64,000 bases of DNA from Diadema setosum (lineage: Eukaryota > Echinodermata > Echinoidea > Diadematoida > Diadematidae). This document shows positions 23,785 through 35,108 of the stretch, one piece after another. The stretch lies in assembly GCF_964275005.1 (NCBI RefSeq), contig NC_092704.1, forward strand, positions 13,556,371 to 13,620,370, in the 5' to 3' direction. Below the pieces are notes generated by a model. It had not been told where the DNA came from. It ran no database searches and saw only the letters and a list, made by a program, of their open reading frames with translations. Position numbers and translations under genes: made by a program. Positions within the stretch are counted from its first letter, which is position 1; every line of letters begins with the position of its first letter.

Positions 23785-24045
23785 GCTGTTCGTTATTCCG
23801 AAGGTTCGCTATTCCGAAGGGTCGTTTATCCGAAACACGCAAATTCCATATACCTAGAGGTTCGTTAATTCGAAAATGGAAAAAGGGTTCGTTAATCCGA
23901 AAATTTGTGGCGTTATTCCGAAGGTTCGTTATTCCGGAGATTCGTTAATCCGAAAATGAAATTCGGAAAAACGAACCTTCGGAATAACGAATCTTCGGAC
24001 CAAAGAGCCTTTGAAATAACGAACCTTCGGAATAAAACGAGCTGT
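23785..24045. repeat. Cluster of TTCGTTATTCCGAA-type palindromic repeats
   Basis: About a dozen diverged copies of a 14-16 bp unit, GGTTCGTTATTCCGAA, with variants such as TTCGTTAATCCGAAA. Most are on the plus strand; the last part has the reverse complement (TTCGGAATAACGAACC). The block therefore forms a large imperfect inverted repeat. It is absent from copy I of the duplication, so it inserted afterwards. It codes for nothing. Confidence 0.75.
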
Positions 24046-24204
24046 AACCGGTGGATCGGGGGGGGGGGGGCAGATGCGTCCCCCTGTTTTTGTTAAAACA
24101 AAAGAAATAAAAAGAGAAAAATGGGGGGTGCGTGCCCCCCCCCCCCCTTAATTTCTTAAAGGCACCCCCTCTTTACGGAATCCCTGGATCCACCCCTGTG
24201 AAGT
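24046..24204. mobile_element. Short non-autonomous element with GGTGGATC ends
   Basis: Begins CCGGTGGATCGGGG and ends CCCTGGATCCACCCCTG, a short imperfect terminal inverted repeat. The interior is poly-G and poly-C with an A-rich middle. A target duplication was not resolved. It may be one unit with the neighbouring TTCGTTATTCCGAA block, since GGTGGATCC also occurs at its left edge (23775). Confidence 0.4.
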
Positions 24205-25753
24205 GCAATTTAAAAACAAACAAACCAGCAATGTTAGACGTTCGTCGTTACATGGAATGTTCTTTTTATGTAGTTGTTGGCAAAGTGTTAAAGAAAAACA
24301 GCAAAATGGGTTGAAGTTTAATTCTGAACATATCAGGATTAAAAAGAGAATATGCTAGATATCCCTGGAAGTGAGAGTAAAGTATAAGTGTTCCAGCCCA
24401 ATTTCATCAGATTTGCATTCGAATTTAATAGTGAGAAGGCGTTCAAATTCAAACGATTTTCAACAACGCTCTGCTCTCACTGTTCATTTCAATTATTTCA
24501 TTATTCAAATCCGTTTCATATCATTCCATTTAGATTCTATTTCATTCAACGTTGAGAGAAGTTTATTCAGTTCGACGCAAAGTTGGCATTTAATTTCGCG
24601 CCAGCTGGATAGACTTTCAGTTTCGTCCCAAGTATCAATTTTAATTTAATTTATACAGTATACACATACAACTTCGAACTTTAAACATTTGAATTCAATC
24701 AACATTAGCAACCTCTATTTCAAGTGTTTTGTACCACATTTATACATGTTTATAAATTCCCATTTTCAATGTTAAAAATTCGATGATTAAATCTATTTCT
24801 ATTTAAAAGTTTGATTAATCAGTTAATTTTATTCACATTTTAAGTATTTCGTTTCTTTTCTAATTTTTCTTCTAGTTTCAATTTATTCATTAGCAATAAT
24901 TAGGATATAATACTTATGGAATTGTCGTGATTTATTATCTCAAAAATTCTTACAAGCAGCTGCAAAAGTCGTGCATATGTGAATGTATGCATGCATGTAT
25001 ATGCGTATGAAAGTTGTTCCTTCGTATGACGGTTTGTGGTATAGGAATGAGAAATTTCAGTATACATGTAGTTAAAGGTCCTATCTCAAAGTAAGTTAAG
25101 TTTAAATTATTTGCTCAAACAGATGGGTTACTACGAAGAACATGCAGTAACAAAAAACACTGCCATAATGCTGTAAATGCTTGCCTATTCGTGAATTTGA
25201 ATTCTTTAACGTTTATCATGGCGGTGTTGATGCGAATTTGAATGCGTTTCGCGTGCAATCTTAATTTAAACTCGCTTTTTTACACGTTCATGTGAGAAAA
25301 TCATCAGATATAGAATGCTCATGAAATTAGATTGAATGAATTAGTTTTTTGAATGTTGATCTCGGTTATCATTCAAATTTGCTAGAACTCGAATGATCTC
25401 GTTAAGTAGAATGCAAATCTGATGAAATGTGGCGGGAAAACCTTGGTTATGTCAGTGACGAGGACAGAATGTCGGGTTTGACGAAATTACTCGTTATTGT
25501 GTCTCTCTTGAATTGAATTATTTCTTGGCATTCCTTCATATCTCTGGATCATATTCACTGGACTTTATGTCAACATGGGGCCTAACACTTTTGAGTACAT
25601 GCAAATAGAATGCGTTTGAAATTCTGACACGACTAGGACAACAAGAAGTGTGATTAACAAGTTTCCACGTGGATATTTCTCTATGCTCATAAACTTTCCC
25701 ACATTAAGATCAGCCTCTTACCAAGTAATGAATAAATGACATTTTACACACAG
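24205..25753. other. Upstream region of gene B
   Basis: AT-rich and without coding motifs. The last 260 bp match the region before gene A. It ends TTTTACACACAG, the proposed 3' splice site of the gene B exon. A donor-like CAAAGTAAGT occurs at 25087-25096 but is not seen before gene A, so the 5' exon remains unplaced. Confidence 0.45.
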
Positions 25754-25766
25754 GTATTCCTGCAAG

Positions 25767-27206
25767 ATGGCTCAGGGAGTATTGTACTCTTGCCAAGGGG
25801 CACTTTCTCAAAAGCTCAAGGTATATCTGAAGAATAGCGAAGTATCAGACATCTCTGTCAAGGTCGGATTAAGACAGTACCCCGCTCACCGCCTGGTCCT
25901 TGGTGCAGCAAGTGGAACCCTTGCAAAGATGATGGAGGAGAATCCTGGAAAAATTCTCCAGATAAAAGCAGATGCCACGGAGGGTGAGATTGAGGTCTTT
26001 GAGCGGATGTTGGGCTACATGTACACTGGTGAGATTACGTTTTCAGGAGAGAACATCCGATTGATGATTAGTTGGGCTGACCAGCTATCTCTGCAGGAAT
26101 TGAGCAAAATAGCGCAGGATTGGTTGTTCGAGTCGTTGCATGGTGATAGTATGGTGGGTGTCATCAAGTGGCTGAGGGAATCTGATGAAGGCCGTCTCAA
26201 GACTATGAAGGATCGATGCATTCAAACCTTGGCCCATTACTTTGAGTATGTACCTGAGACCTCATGGCTTGGACTCTCAGCGGACGAGGTTTTGGCTATC
26301 ATAGAGAGGAGTGACCTTGTTGTCGCTGATGAAGAAACCGTCATCACGAAGGTGGATGCCTGGCTCCTGGGGCATGAACACGGTGAAGTCATCAAGGAGT
26401 TGTACGGGAAGATGGCCAGTAAGATACGACTTCCATTGGTGGGGGCTGCAAAGCTCGTCTCTCTGACAAAGACCTCACCACTAGTTCAATTTGTTGACAG
26501 AGAGTGCCCGCATCTGCTGTCGAAGGCATTTAAGTTCCGCGCTCTCTCTTCCGAGATGGGCTATGATGAGGATCCAACAGGACAGGGAGACTGCTTCCCA
26601 TTAGGCAAGGCAGATGCTCAACCAAGACTATACCTCAATGCTACATCATTTACCCAGCAAAGACATAGTCATCACTCAACAGGGTCTCAAGACAAGAAAT
26701 TTCAGTTGCTTTCTGTAGATTCTGTCACGGAGGTAAGGTGTAGCATCCAGAAGAAGAATGGGTCATGGACGCACACCTCCTCGAAGATGAATGTGAAGCT
26801 GGAGTCCCAAAAGTCAGACAATGTTGAGGTATGGCATGCAAAGTACAATATCATATTGCACGACGATTTATACAATGAGGAGTACCGGTACTATGAATCC
26901 CGTAGAGCAAGAATACAACACAAGAGAAAATACTACAGAATAGCCATTGTGACCACAAATAGCGACAAGGATGCTGAATTTTACCTACCAGACAACCCAG
27001 TTGTGACAGTGTACCAGGGTTCCTTCCAGGAGGTGTCAAACTTGGAGGAAGTGTCAAATCGCCGCTATGGAAAACCCCGTCATGTCATCACTGTACGCAC
27101 TCCACCCATCTTTGCTGGGAAGAAGCCCACAAGAATCAAGGCAATGAGTTGTATTTACATAATGAATAAAGATGATGACATCCATGAAGATCTATCTACA
27201 GTTTAG
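25767..27206 (+). CDS. BTB-BACK protein, gene B
   Basis: 479 residues from ATG at 25767 (AAGATGG context), 13 bases after an acceptor CACACAG at 25753. BTB is at about residues 14-118: LKVYLKNSEVSDISVKVG, YPAHRLVLGAASGTL and MLGYMYTGEITFSGEN. BACK is at about 125-245: FESLHGDSMVGVIKWLRES, WLGLSADEVLAIIERSDL and VDAWLLGH. The C-terminal half starts PRLYLNATSF and ends with DAEFYLPDNPVVTVYQGS and a short charged tail. No signal peptide, membrane segment or Kelch repeats are seen. By family knowledge such proteins often dimerise and recruit cullin-3, which is inference here. It is the intact partner of gene A and faces gene D tail to tail. A possible poly(A) signal AATAAA lies at 27827. Confidence 0.85.
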   Translation: MAQGVLYSCQGALSQKLKVYLKNSEVSDISVKVGLRQYPAHRLVLGAASGTLAKMMEENPGKILQIKADATEGEIEVFERMLGYMYTGEITFSGENIRLMISWADQLSLQELSKIAQDWLFESLHGDSMVGVIKWLRESDEGRLKTMKDRCIQTLAHYFEYVPETSWLGLSADEVLAIIERSDLVVADEETVITKVDAWLLGHEHGEVIKELYGKMASKIRLPLVGAAKLVSLTKTSPLVQFVDRECPHLLSKAFKFRALSSEMGYDEDPTGQGDCFPLGKADAQPRLYLNATSFTQQRHSHHSTGSQDKKFQLLSVDSVTEVRCSIQKKNGSWTHTSSKMNVKLESQKSDNVEVWHAKYNIILHDDLYNEEYRYYESRRARIQHKRKYYRIAIVTTNSDKDAEFYLPDNPVVTVYQGSFQEVSNLEEVSNRRYGKPRHVITVRTPPIFAGKKPTRIKAMSCIYIMNKDDDIHEDLSTV

Positions 27207-28881
27207 GTGGCATGATGGGATGGGATGGGATGGGAAAGATTTTAATGAAGGTCAAGAAAAGTGCCACCCTGTGCCAGATTTTATTTTGACATGTCGCTCG
27301 CGTTTGTGGTTTTTCTGGCAGAGACTCATGAGTGGTACATTATGTAGGTGTGAAGCTAGCTAGCAAAGATCAGGAGAGTTTGTGTGATACAAGCGTCTCT
27401 GTTACAATTATCAAATCCAAATTTTCTACGCAAAGTTCCTTTATGTGGAAAAATATTGGATGCTCTAGCACAAATAGGCCCTACTTTGCAACATTATGTG
27501 TACAGTAAAGACCATCATACATTGAGAATGCATCTGTATGCTACTTTTTATCAGAAAAAAGGAAAAGGCAAGTTTGCCTTAATTCCTCAAATGGCATTGT
27601 ATATAAAGAAACTGTATCTGAAGTCTCAGCTTGTTGGTTAAAATCAATTTTGCTCTTTAACTTGAATCACAAAAGTGTGAAAGACAGTATTACAGTTTTG
27701 GCATGTTTCTTTTGTTTTTATGATGTCTGTTAGAATGTAACTATTGTAATGATCTGTCATATAGTCTTGGTGTACTGCTAGTTTTAATCTAGAAAGTCCT
27801 AGCAGTATGTTTCCTCACCTGAAAAAATAAATTAACCTCGTTATTTTTTTTTATGGTGACATGAGAGTTTATCATTTTTGGTGGTTGTTTTGTACTCTGC
27901 TGGACATGCCACTCAAAGAGACAGAATGGAAAACAGTGATAAAGGAATGACTACTATCACTGGAAAATTTGATATGTATGGATTGTCCATAGGTGGGCCA
28001 CTAATAATGGGAGGTGTGGAGTAAAAAAAAAAAATCAAGAAAGAACAGTAGGTAGCACCTTGGCTTGAAGGCTGATGTTGTACACACATGCATACAGTAC
28101 ATGCAGCTTATGATTGGGACTGAATAGGTATACATTTACCATTTGACCATTACTTTTAACATTTCTATATAGTAAGAGGACGTGGCTTTTTATGTCAGGG
28201 CTACGGTTGTACATAATGCCCCAAGTATTACAGTAAACATACTGTAGAAGAGAAAAAAAAATAGAGTTGAAAACACCGTAACAACGTTCCTTTCTCATAC
28301 AGGGAACTGTACATAAGAGTGTGAGCTGTACTATACATGTAGTTATATTTAGTTTTCTGAATAGGCACTACTTTGCAGCTACCTGAAACATTTCTGGCAG
28401 AAAAGACGACGAAAATAAAAGCGTGGGCGTCTACCATTGTGATGGAAGTATTTTACCCTCCGATTTTGATTCCAGTTCTTTTAATCAAATCAGATTGTAC
28501 CCATTCACACTAACTAATTCACACTCAACCCCACAGCTATCACTGCTCTATACTTTCTTATGTCAAATATAGTTTCTTCATTTTGAATTTCTTTCATAAT
28601 TGAAATTCATGTTACGATTGAGGGGAAATGAACAGGACACTCATAAGTTGATGGCTCAATTCCAATGAAACTTTCAAAGATTTGTTTGTTAGAGATTATC
28701 CTACATGTAGTTTCCTGAAATAACAAAGTTATCCTGAACATAAAGTTGAGGTTTACTTTCAGTTTCCTCAAAAGGGCAGACTGATGACTGCAGTCATGGC
28801 AGTGGTCGGCAAAAGTACCCGTATGTTCCAGAAATGGCTTTAGGATACCAATCCATAGCTGTCTATGGATTCTCTGTGCTA
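27207..28881. other. 3' flank of gene B
   Basis: 3' UTR followed by intergenic DNA, matching 6524-8130 in patches. A GATGG simple repeat lies at 27212-27232. AATAAA at 27827-27832 is a candidate polyadenylation signal. No further gene is seen. Confidence 0.5.
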
Positions 28882-29070
28882 CAGTGAACTCCCTTTATAG
28901 CGAGGTCCTCGAGACCGGCAGTTTTCTTTTGTGATATCGAAATTTCATTATAACCGAACAAACAAACAATAAAAAACACAGAGTGGATAATTTTGCAGCC
29001 TGAATTTTTGCTTCATTGTAACCAGAATTTTGTTATAACGGTGTTTGTTATGTTAAACGGGAGTGCACTG
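28882..29070. mobile_element. TA-target MITE, CAGTGNACTCCC ends
   Basis: Begins CAGTGAACTCCCTTTATAG after TA (28880-28881) and ends AACGGGAGTGCACTG. Inside are ATCGAAATTTCATTATAACC and GTTATAACGGTG. It is the same family as the elements at 41379-41544 and 53756-53919. A TA target and these ends suggest a Tc1/mariner or pogo-type relative. The right-hand TA reads CA here. Confidence 0.65.
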
Positions 29071-30674
29071 CAGTAGAAATGTATAGGACATGAAACCAAA
29101 CCATGTATGAAATGTAAAACCATGAAATTTGACGCGAATGGAAGGTGAAGCACTGTTGAGTGTATTTGCAAATGTAAAATGGGAATTACCCATTCTGCAG
29201 CTTATGATATTTATTTACAGTCACCATGTATGCCTGCAGTTTAATGCTGTGGCTATGAAGGATTTAGAATTTTGACATGTCAATCAGTAAATCAAGTGTT
29301 ATGGAACAATTAGTTGATGTCATTAATTGATTAGCTAATTATTTTTGTACAGCAAAACACCCATGCGGTGTTGTTCAATTAGAATTAACATATTACGCTG
29401 TTGTCGTTGACTGCATAATCAAAATGCTAATGAAAACATGGCAATGGTATGTTGTAGAAAATCTAAATAATTTGGCTGCTGATACAGCAGTTTACATGCA
29501 GAGGCTATAGCTTGCTTATTGACATTCTCTATAGGGATGGTGTCACAAACTGCAGTGCATTCACTTTATAAAAGCACACTAATACATGGATGTGATTTCA
29601 AATTAAAAGACAGGCTCTGTGCTTGGTGACACAAAAATATTATTTAGATTAATCTGCTTCCAGTCGAACCGCTGCAATTTCATCCGAATTCTACCTTTGC
29701 CTCTCTATCAAGTGAAGTTAAATTGTAAGAACATAATTTATAAACGTAGAAATCTATCGTTTTATTTGGACTAATCATACACTATTGAAATTCCAAGAGT
29801 CCAAAGCAATAAAGACCTTCTGTTTCCAAGTTGTGCAATGTTCCCTGTGCATTATTCATCATGTCTTTTATCTTTCATGCATGCGAACATGCATCAGATA
29901 TAGATGTGCTCACAGCACATGTATATTGTGTTTTGGAAGATATTTTGTCAGTTTTTTGTCAGTTTTTGTCAATTGTGTCAGTTTTTGAGCATTTGGCTTC
30001 AAATCTAGCACACGTTATCGCTATATTACCCAGATGTGCAAAATTTATCTTTCGTCATCGTTGAAAAATGTGTAGCCATGATAATGGCAAAGTTTGAATG
30101 AAGATCATACAAATATATTGTGAATTCAGCGAACTCCCTCAGCTTTTGAGCGTTTGACTTGAAATTTGGCACATTATAGATACGTTGTGCAAACCTAATT
30201 TTTTTTTTGATATCAGACATTGTGTTGCCATGGCAACAGCATTTTTATAATGAAAATCATAGATATTGCAGATTTATTATCTTACTCAGGTTTTGAGTAC
30301 ATATGACTATCAGTGAGCAAAATATAACATTTTCAGTGTTGAACAATACATTGCCATGGTGTCATTTTTTTTTCAATAAAAAGCATGCAAAGTAATTGCT
30401 AGTTGAGCTACCCCCTCAGTGTTAAGGGGGTATTAATCACATTGAATGTTAGTTCTAGTTTGAAATATATATTCTTTTTTATGAGGAAGACCAAAAAGGT
30501 ATGTTTGCTCGTTGATTGGTGTTTGCATAGCATATTATCTGAGGCTCCTCCAGAATCCGGGAATGTCTGTTTGTTGCAACATGCGGATGGCTGTCATTTT
30601 CATCACACACATACAATACTGTAAAGACAAAAGCAATTTTGGCAATGACTTAAACATGATCGAAGAAAGCACCA
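29071..30674. other. Intergenic DNA with a degenerate tandem repeat
   Basis: To about 29950 this is the end of duplication copy II. From about 29980 to 30380 there are three diverged units of about 150 bp. They share a TTTTGAGCRTTTGRCTT-like start, then TTGTTGCCATGGCA or GTAGCCATGATAATGGCA. 30525-30664 matches 47440-47616 in the gene E unit (CTCCTCCAGAATCCGGGAATG). No gene is seen. Confidence 0.5.
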
Positions 30675-32504
30675 TCGGGTTTAATTCAATTCAATTCAAA
30701 TGAGATTTTATTTCCTATAGCACATTTTTGTTGATACAAGTTCAAGGAAAAAAAGTACAATGTATACAACAATGTTATTGTACATATACATGTAAACTAA
30801 TTTTCAAAATACTGTGTTATTGGAAAAGAGAAGCCCGCGTAAAAGACAAGCTTGTAGCTTGTATAAATGCGGGCCAGTCAGAAAATCGAACTCGCAATAC
30901 AGAAAAAATATATACAGGAATAATAAAATCACAAACACAGGCACAAGACGCTCACGGTAAACAAAGACGTACATGTAGGACAAACAACAAGAGGAAATGG
31001 GAAGGGCAGGTTAGAGGGAAAGGACGGGAAGGAGATGATGAAGGAAAAGGATGAAGGAAGAGAAAAAAAGAGGAAGGACTACTAAGAGATAGCAGGGGTC
31101 GTCATCTCATGCAAGGCTATCAACAGACACTATCCACTGGCATGAGCAAAGTAATTAACATAAAACAATTTGGATAATGAGATGAAAAAAAAAATGAAAT
31201 TCAAATGTTATCTAAAAACCAACCAAAACTGTTTCTAATTTTCTCTTAAATACAGCAACGCTTGATGCATCTTTTAAATCATCACTTAGTTGGTTCCAAA
31301 AGCTTGGTCCTGCCTAAACAAAAGTATTCTGTGCCAGGATGGTACGGCGTAAAGGTAAATAAAACCCATTGGATTTTCCTGTCTAAACTAACATTTCTAC
31401 AAAATATATCCTCAAATACTTTAGGCAACTCATTTCTTTTTACTTCAACACGAAATGACCCCATTGATATAAATATGTATCTTTAGCCTTTAAAACTTTA
31501 CTATTTAAAAACAATTCGTCAGTGTGGCCATATGATTGTAATTGATATATGATTCTCAAAACCTTTTCTTTATTACTAAAGAAATGCATTTTTTTTTCAA
31601 TCAAATATTGATGAGTATTTCCCCAAGCAAGTATTCCATAGTTCAGATATGGAAATATAAGCTGGATTATGAATTAAGTAACGTATGGGTGGGAAAAAAT
31701 GCTTTTATCTGTAGTGATAATACCAACATTTCGGGATATAATTTCAAACAATTATGAACATTAAATTTCCAAGACAACTGACTGTCAACATAAACACCAA
31801 GAAATTTAATCGATGAAACCATTTCCAGGGGAGTGCCATCACGCATAACATTGCCTGGCAGCATTTCAAGGGAATTACTTGAAAGCATAGACTTTGTCTA
31901 ATATCTTTTGCAAATTGAGAAATAATTTATTGCCCGTATTCCCATTGTGTATCATGTTTCAAATCTTCATTGATAGTTTGTAAAAGAATTTCGGAGTCTC
32001 TGTAGGATTAAAAAAGACGGGAGTCATCGGCAAATAGAATAAAAGAGAGCGTAGCAGAAAATCTATGAAAATCATTGATACAACATAATAAATCAAAAGG
32101 GACCTAACAGAATACCTTGCGCAGAGAGACAATATGTTGCCCGTTGGATAGGTAACTCCTGAACCACTCAAAGGCCTTTCCACGGAAGCCGTAATGCTGT
32201 AACTTATAGAGTAAGATTTCAGGATTAATCGTGTCAATAGCCTTGGAGAAGTCCAGGAGAACACCAATCGTATGTTAAAAATTTTCTACTAAGGTGGTTC
32301 TGTAATATAGATGCAAGTAAAATATGGGTAGCAAATCCAAACCAGAATTCAACCAAAGAACCAGAATGACTTTGAAAACTTTGTTCGGAAATGTATTACT
32401 TTTACTGAAATTGTAGTAAAATATTGGCCTATAATTACACACATCATGTTTACCGCCCTTTTCATATAATGGTACAATGTACAACTTTCGCAGTCTTCAT
32501 AATA
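30675..32504 (-). mobile_element. CR1-like LINE, 5'-truncated, with target duplication
   Basis: A minus-strand copy flanked by GAAAGCACCA (30665-30674) and GAAGGCACCA (32505-32514), an approximate 10-bp target duplication. The unit around gene E has the empty site (GAAAGCACCGTCC at 47617). Pieces in order are IVPLYEKGGKHDVCNYRPI, then AIDTINPEILLYKLQHYGF, SIKFLGVYVDSQLSWK and GPSFWNQLSDDLKDASS, ending KRKLETVLVGF. These are reverse-transcriptase motifs with frame breaks. The 3' UTR has a purine-rich tract on the plus strand, a stem-loop at 30829-30878 and a TTGAATTGAA tail at 30679-30700. Confidence 0.85.
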
Positions 32505-32514
32505 GAAGGCACCA

Positions 32515-32977
32515 CAAAAGACGGGTGCGTGTGCATTCACTTTAATAATAATAGGATATGACAGTTCAATGTATAACAATATGTATAAATACCATTAATA
32601 CAATGTTATCACTGGTCATTGTATGAAATAAAAGCAATCACTTTACGTAGGAAGAAAATGTCTTCAGCGCTTTCCTAACGATTTGGTGGATATGATAGAT
32701 TGATGGACAGAAGAAAATATACGAAATCTATTATGAGTAATTGTGCTGCTAACGTTACGTTGAAATAAATTAACATATTTGGTTTTAATACTAAATCACA
32801 ATCTATCAATTTCTAGTCACAGTAACGTTATAAAATATTCATCCTTCCAAGTTTATGACATAGAAAAGAATGAATACAAAAACAAATCAATTTCAGAGTT
32901 GCAATAGTAACTTTAAATTTAAGTAACGTCATAAAAATAGGACATGAGAATGAAAATATCTGTGTCTTCATACTTAA
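32515..32977. other. Intergenic DNA, no features seen
   Basis: AT-rich. The first 70 bp match the gene E unit near 47630-47700. No coding sequence or repeat structure is recognised. Confidence 0.5.
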
Positions 32978-33334
32978 AGGGGAAGGCTAGTAACTGATCA
33001 GTGGGAATCAGTGGAAATGCTGGGAGATGATTGTTCCAATCCTGATGGGATTCATTCAAGAGTTCATTGTAAATCTATTGTTGTGTGAAAATGATTTGCT
33101 TCAGAACGGTCTCATATTCAAGTAATGTGCAGATTAATGCTCCGTCACTGACCAGGGACGCTAACCTGGAAGCATTAAACTGCACATTACTTGAATATGA
33201 GACCATTCTGAAGCAAATCATTTTCACACAACAATAGATATACAATGAACTCTTGAATGAATCCCATAAGGATTGGAACAATCATCTCCCAGCATTTCCA
33301 CTGATTCCCACTGATCAGTTACTAGCCTTCCTCT
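32978..33334. mobile_element. Near-perfect palindromic MITE with TTAA target
   Basis: 357 bp between TTAA at 32974-32977 and 33335-33338. It begins AGGGGAAGGCTAGTAACTG and ends CAGTTACTAGCCTTCCTCT. Inverted arms of about 165 bp are almost perfect (CATTGTAAATCTATTGTTG against CAACAATAGATATACAATG, and so on). The centre is about 30 bp near GTCACTGACCAGGGACGC. The high arm identity suggests a recent insertion. It is a different family from the element at 3957 but has the same target. Confidence 0.85.
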
Positions 33335-33918
33335 TTAAGTTTTCTAAAATGTAAGATACTTCAAACAAAGTGTAACATTAATTTCAATTACAGTATCATT
33401 ACGAATGTTCCTGCAAATACATGTTGTTGTTTTTTTACAAGTTCCACCCATAACTTTTTAGCTATTCCCCAAAAGTATGGATAGTAACGTTACGGTTAAT
33501 TAATATTGGTCCCGAGTAATTCCGCGGGTCATTTCACCCCTGTGTAATTGATTAATCGGCACATGACCTATGGAATATTTAAATGTATTCATCTTTTTCT
33601 CTCTCATAGATAAATAAAGGAACCCAATGTTACTTGCAATAATTTGAATGAATCTAATTGTCTTCCAGTCCCACATGTACACTTTAAATGATGATTTGAG
33701 ATCTCGCAAAAATCAACGAAAAAAAAATCTAGTGAATTTGGAAGCTCTTCATTATCTGGAAACATCCATGGCATTAAGTGACATCTAAATCAATGATTAA
33801 TAATAATGATTCATATTCATTAAGATAATGTTGCAAATAGAAGCACTACTCACAAGCCTAAAAGGCCACTTTATCAGTTCGAAGACAGCAAACAAAAACT
33901 TTACTTTCGACATAATAT
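33335..33918. other. Intergenic DNA, no features seen
   Basis: AT-rich and without coding motifs. It ends in the target duplication CATAATAT of the next element. Confidence 0.5.
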
Positions 33919-35108
33919 CAGTGGCGTAACTACGGGGAGGCATGGCCCCTCCCCCTCCCCTTTTCCGCTGGTAAAAAAAAAAGAAATAAAGAAAAAACCC
34001 TTACCAAAATGGTAATTCAAGGGTTAGTAAACTGCTTTTGAAATCGACATGAAAAGGTGAAAAAGAAATAAGATATTTTTCTAACATTTCTTTTAACCAT
34101 AATTAAAGAGGTATATAGTGTGAAACATTGTTCAAAAAGCCCGGAGCCGAGAAAAGATTGTGAATCAGCGTGATTCCTGGTTGGCATTCTGAATATAAGC
34201 AGGATGTGCGCAGTGTACATCCGAACGGCAAAAAGAGTCGCTGCAATGTTGCGCAATGTGATGTAGAATGTACACCTTTGTACCTTACGCTTCGTTATAT
34301 CAAAGCTAAATCATTGATTTTGCTGTGTTGCTTTACATACTAGTCTATATCAAAATGCCTTGCATTGCCAATAAAAAGACTTGACCTGGGCTATTTCCTA
34401 ACTTTTCCATGTATATAAAACACACACATACGTAGACACAAACAATTAGGGGATGCTCTAAAGTGCAGATTTTGGACATCACTTTGACGCCCTCTAGCTG
34501 GTCCATACCTCCCCAAATCATGAACATAAACCGACACCCTTGACTACCAATGGCGGATCGGGGGGGGGGGGGTTAATTTCCAAAGCAAAAAAAAATATAG
34601 CTACAAACGCAGTTTTTTGGACTGTAAAATACATGTATCAAAATTTTCAAGCTCGCTCGATCCAATCGCTTGCATTTAATCGATGTGCCATTCTCCTGAT
34701 GTTATTGCCAGTAATTGCCAGCAGTTGCGCCCCCCCCCTTAATTTCCAAAGCGAAAAAATATAGCTACAAACGGCAGTTTTGGTACTGTAAAATGTCAAA
34801 AATTTCAAGCTCGCTCGCATTTAATTATAATGCAATTCTTATGATTTTGCTGCCAGTAATTTGTGGTTTCACACCGTCATTCCATAATCCATGTAAGGAA
34901 AACTTACAATGTTGCTCAATGACTGCGCTGTGGAATGTATCACAGTCCGTTATGTATTGTAGTCCCCACTAAGTTTGCAGACTGACAGCACACGCACACA
35001 CGCGCACACATACACACGCACGCACAAACATACTCACCCTCAAAATAAATTTTCCACTATGTGACCCCCCCCCCCTCCCCCAATGTCTTGACCCACGGTA
35101 CGCCACTG
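33919..35108. mobile_element. Second non-autonomous hAT-like transposon
   Basis: 1190 bp between exact 8-bp repeats CATAATAT (33911-33918 and 35109-35116). The ends are CAGTGGCGTAACTAC and GGTACGCCACTG, related to the element at 9193. The interior has two diverged tandem units of about 185 bp (near 34560-34725 and 34735-34870). These share TTAATTTCCAAAGC, TATAGCTACAAACG and TTCAAGCTCGCTCG. Poly-G, poly-C and CACACA runs are also present. No transposase. Confidence 0.85.

Larger units (their letters stand above)
22780..29950. repeat. Segmental duplication, copy II (gene B unit)
   Basis: Counterpart of 3106-10730, in the same orientation. It retains empty target sites for the TTAA MITE (near 23650) and the hAT-like element (near 29595) that are filled in copy I. 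Its own private insertions include the TTCGTTATTCCGAA repeat block (23785-24045) and the TA-flanked MITE at 28882-29070. Confidence 0.75.
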
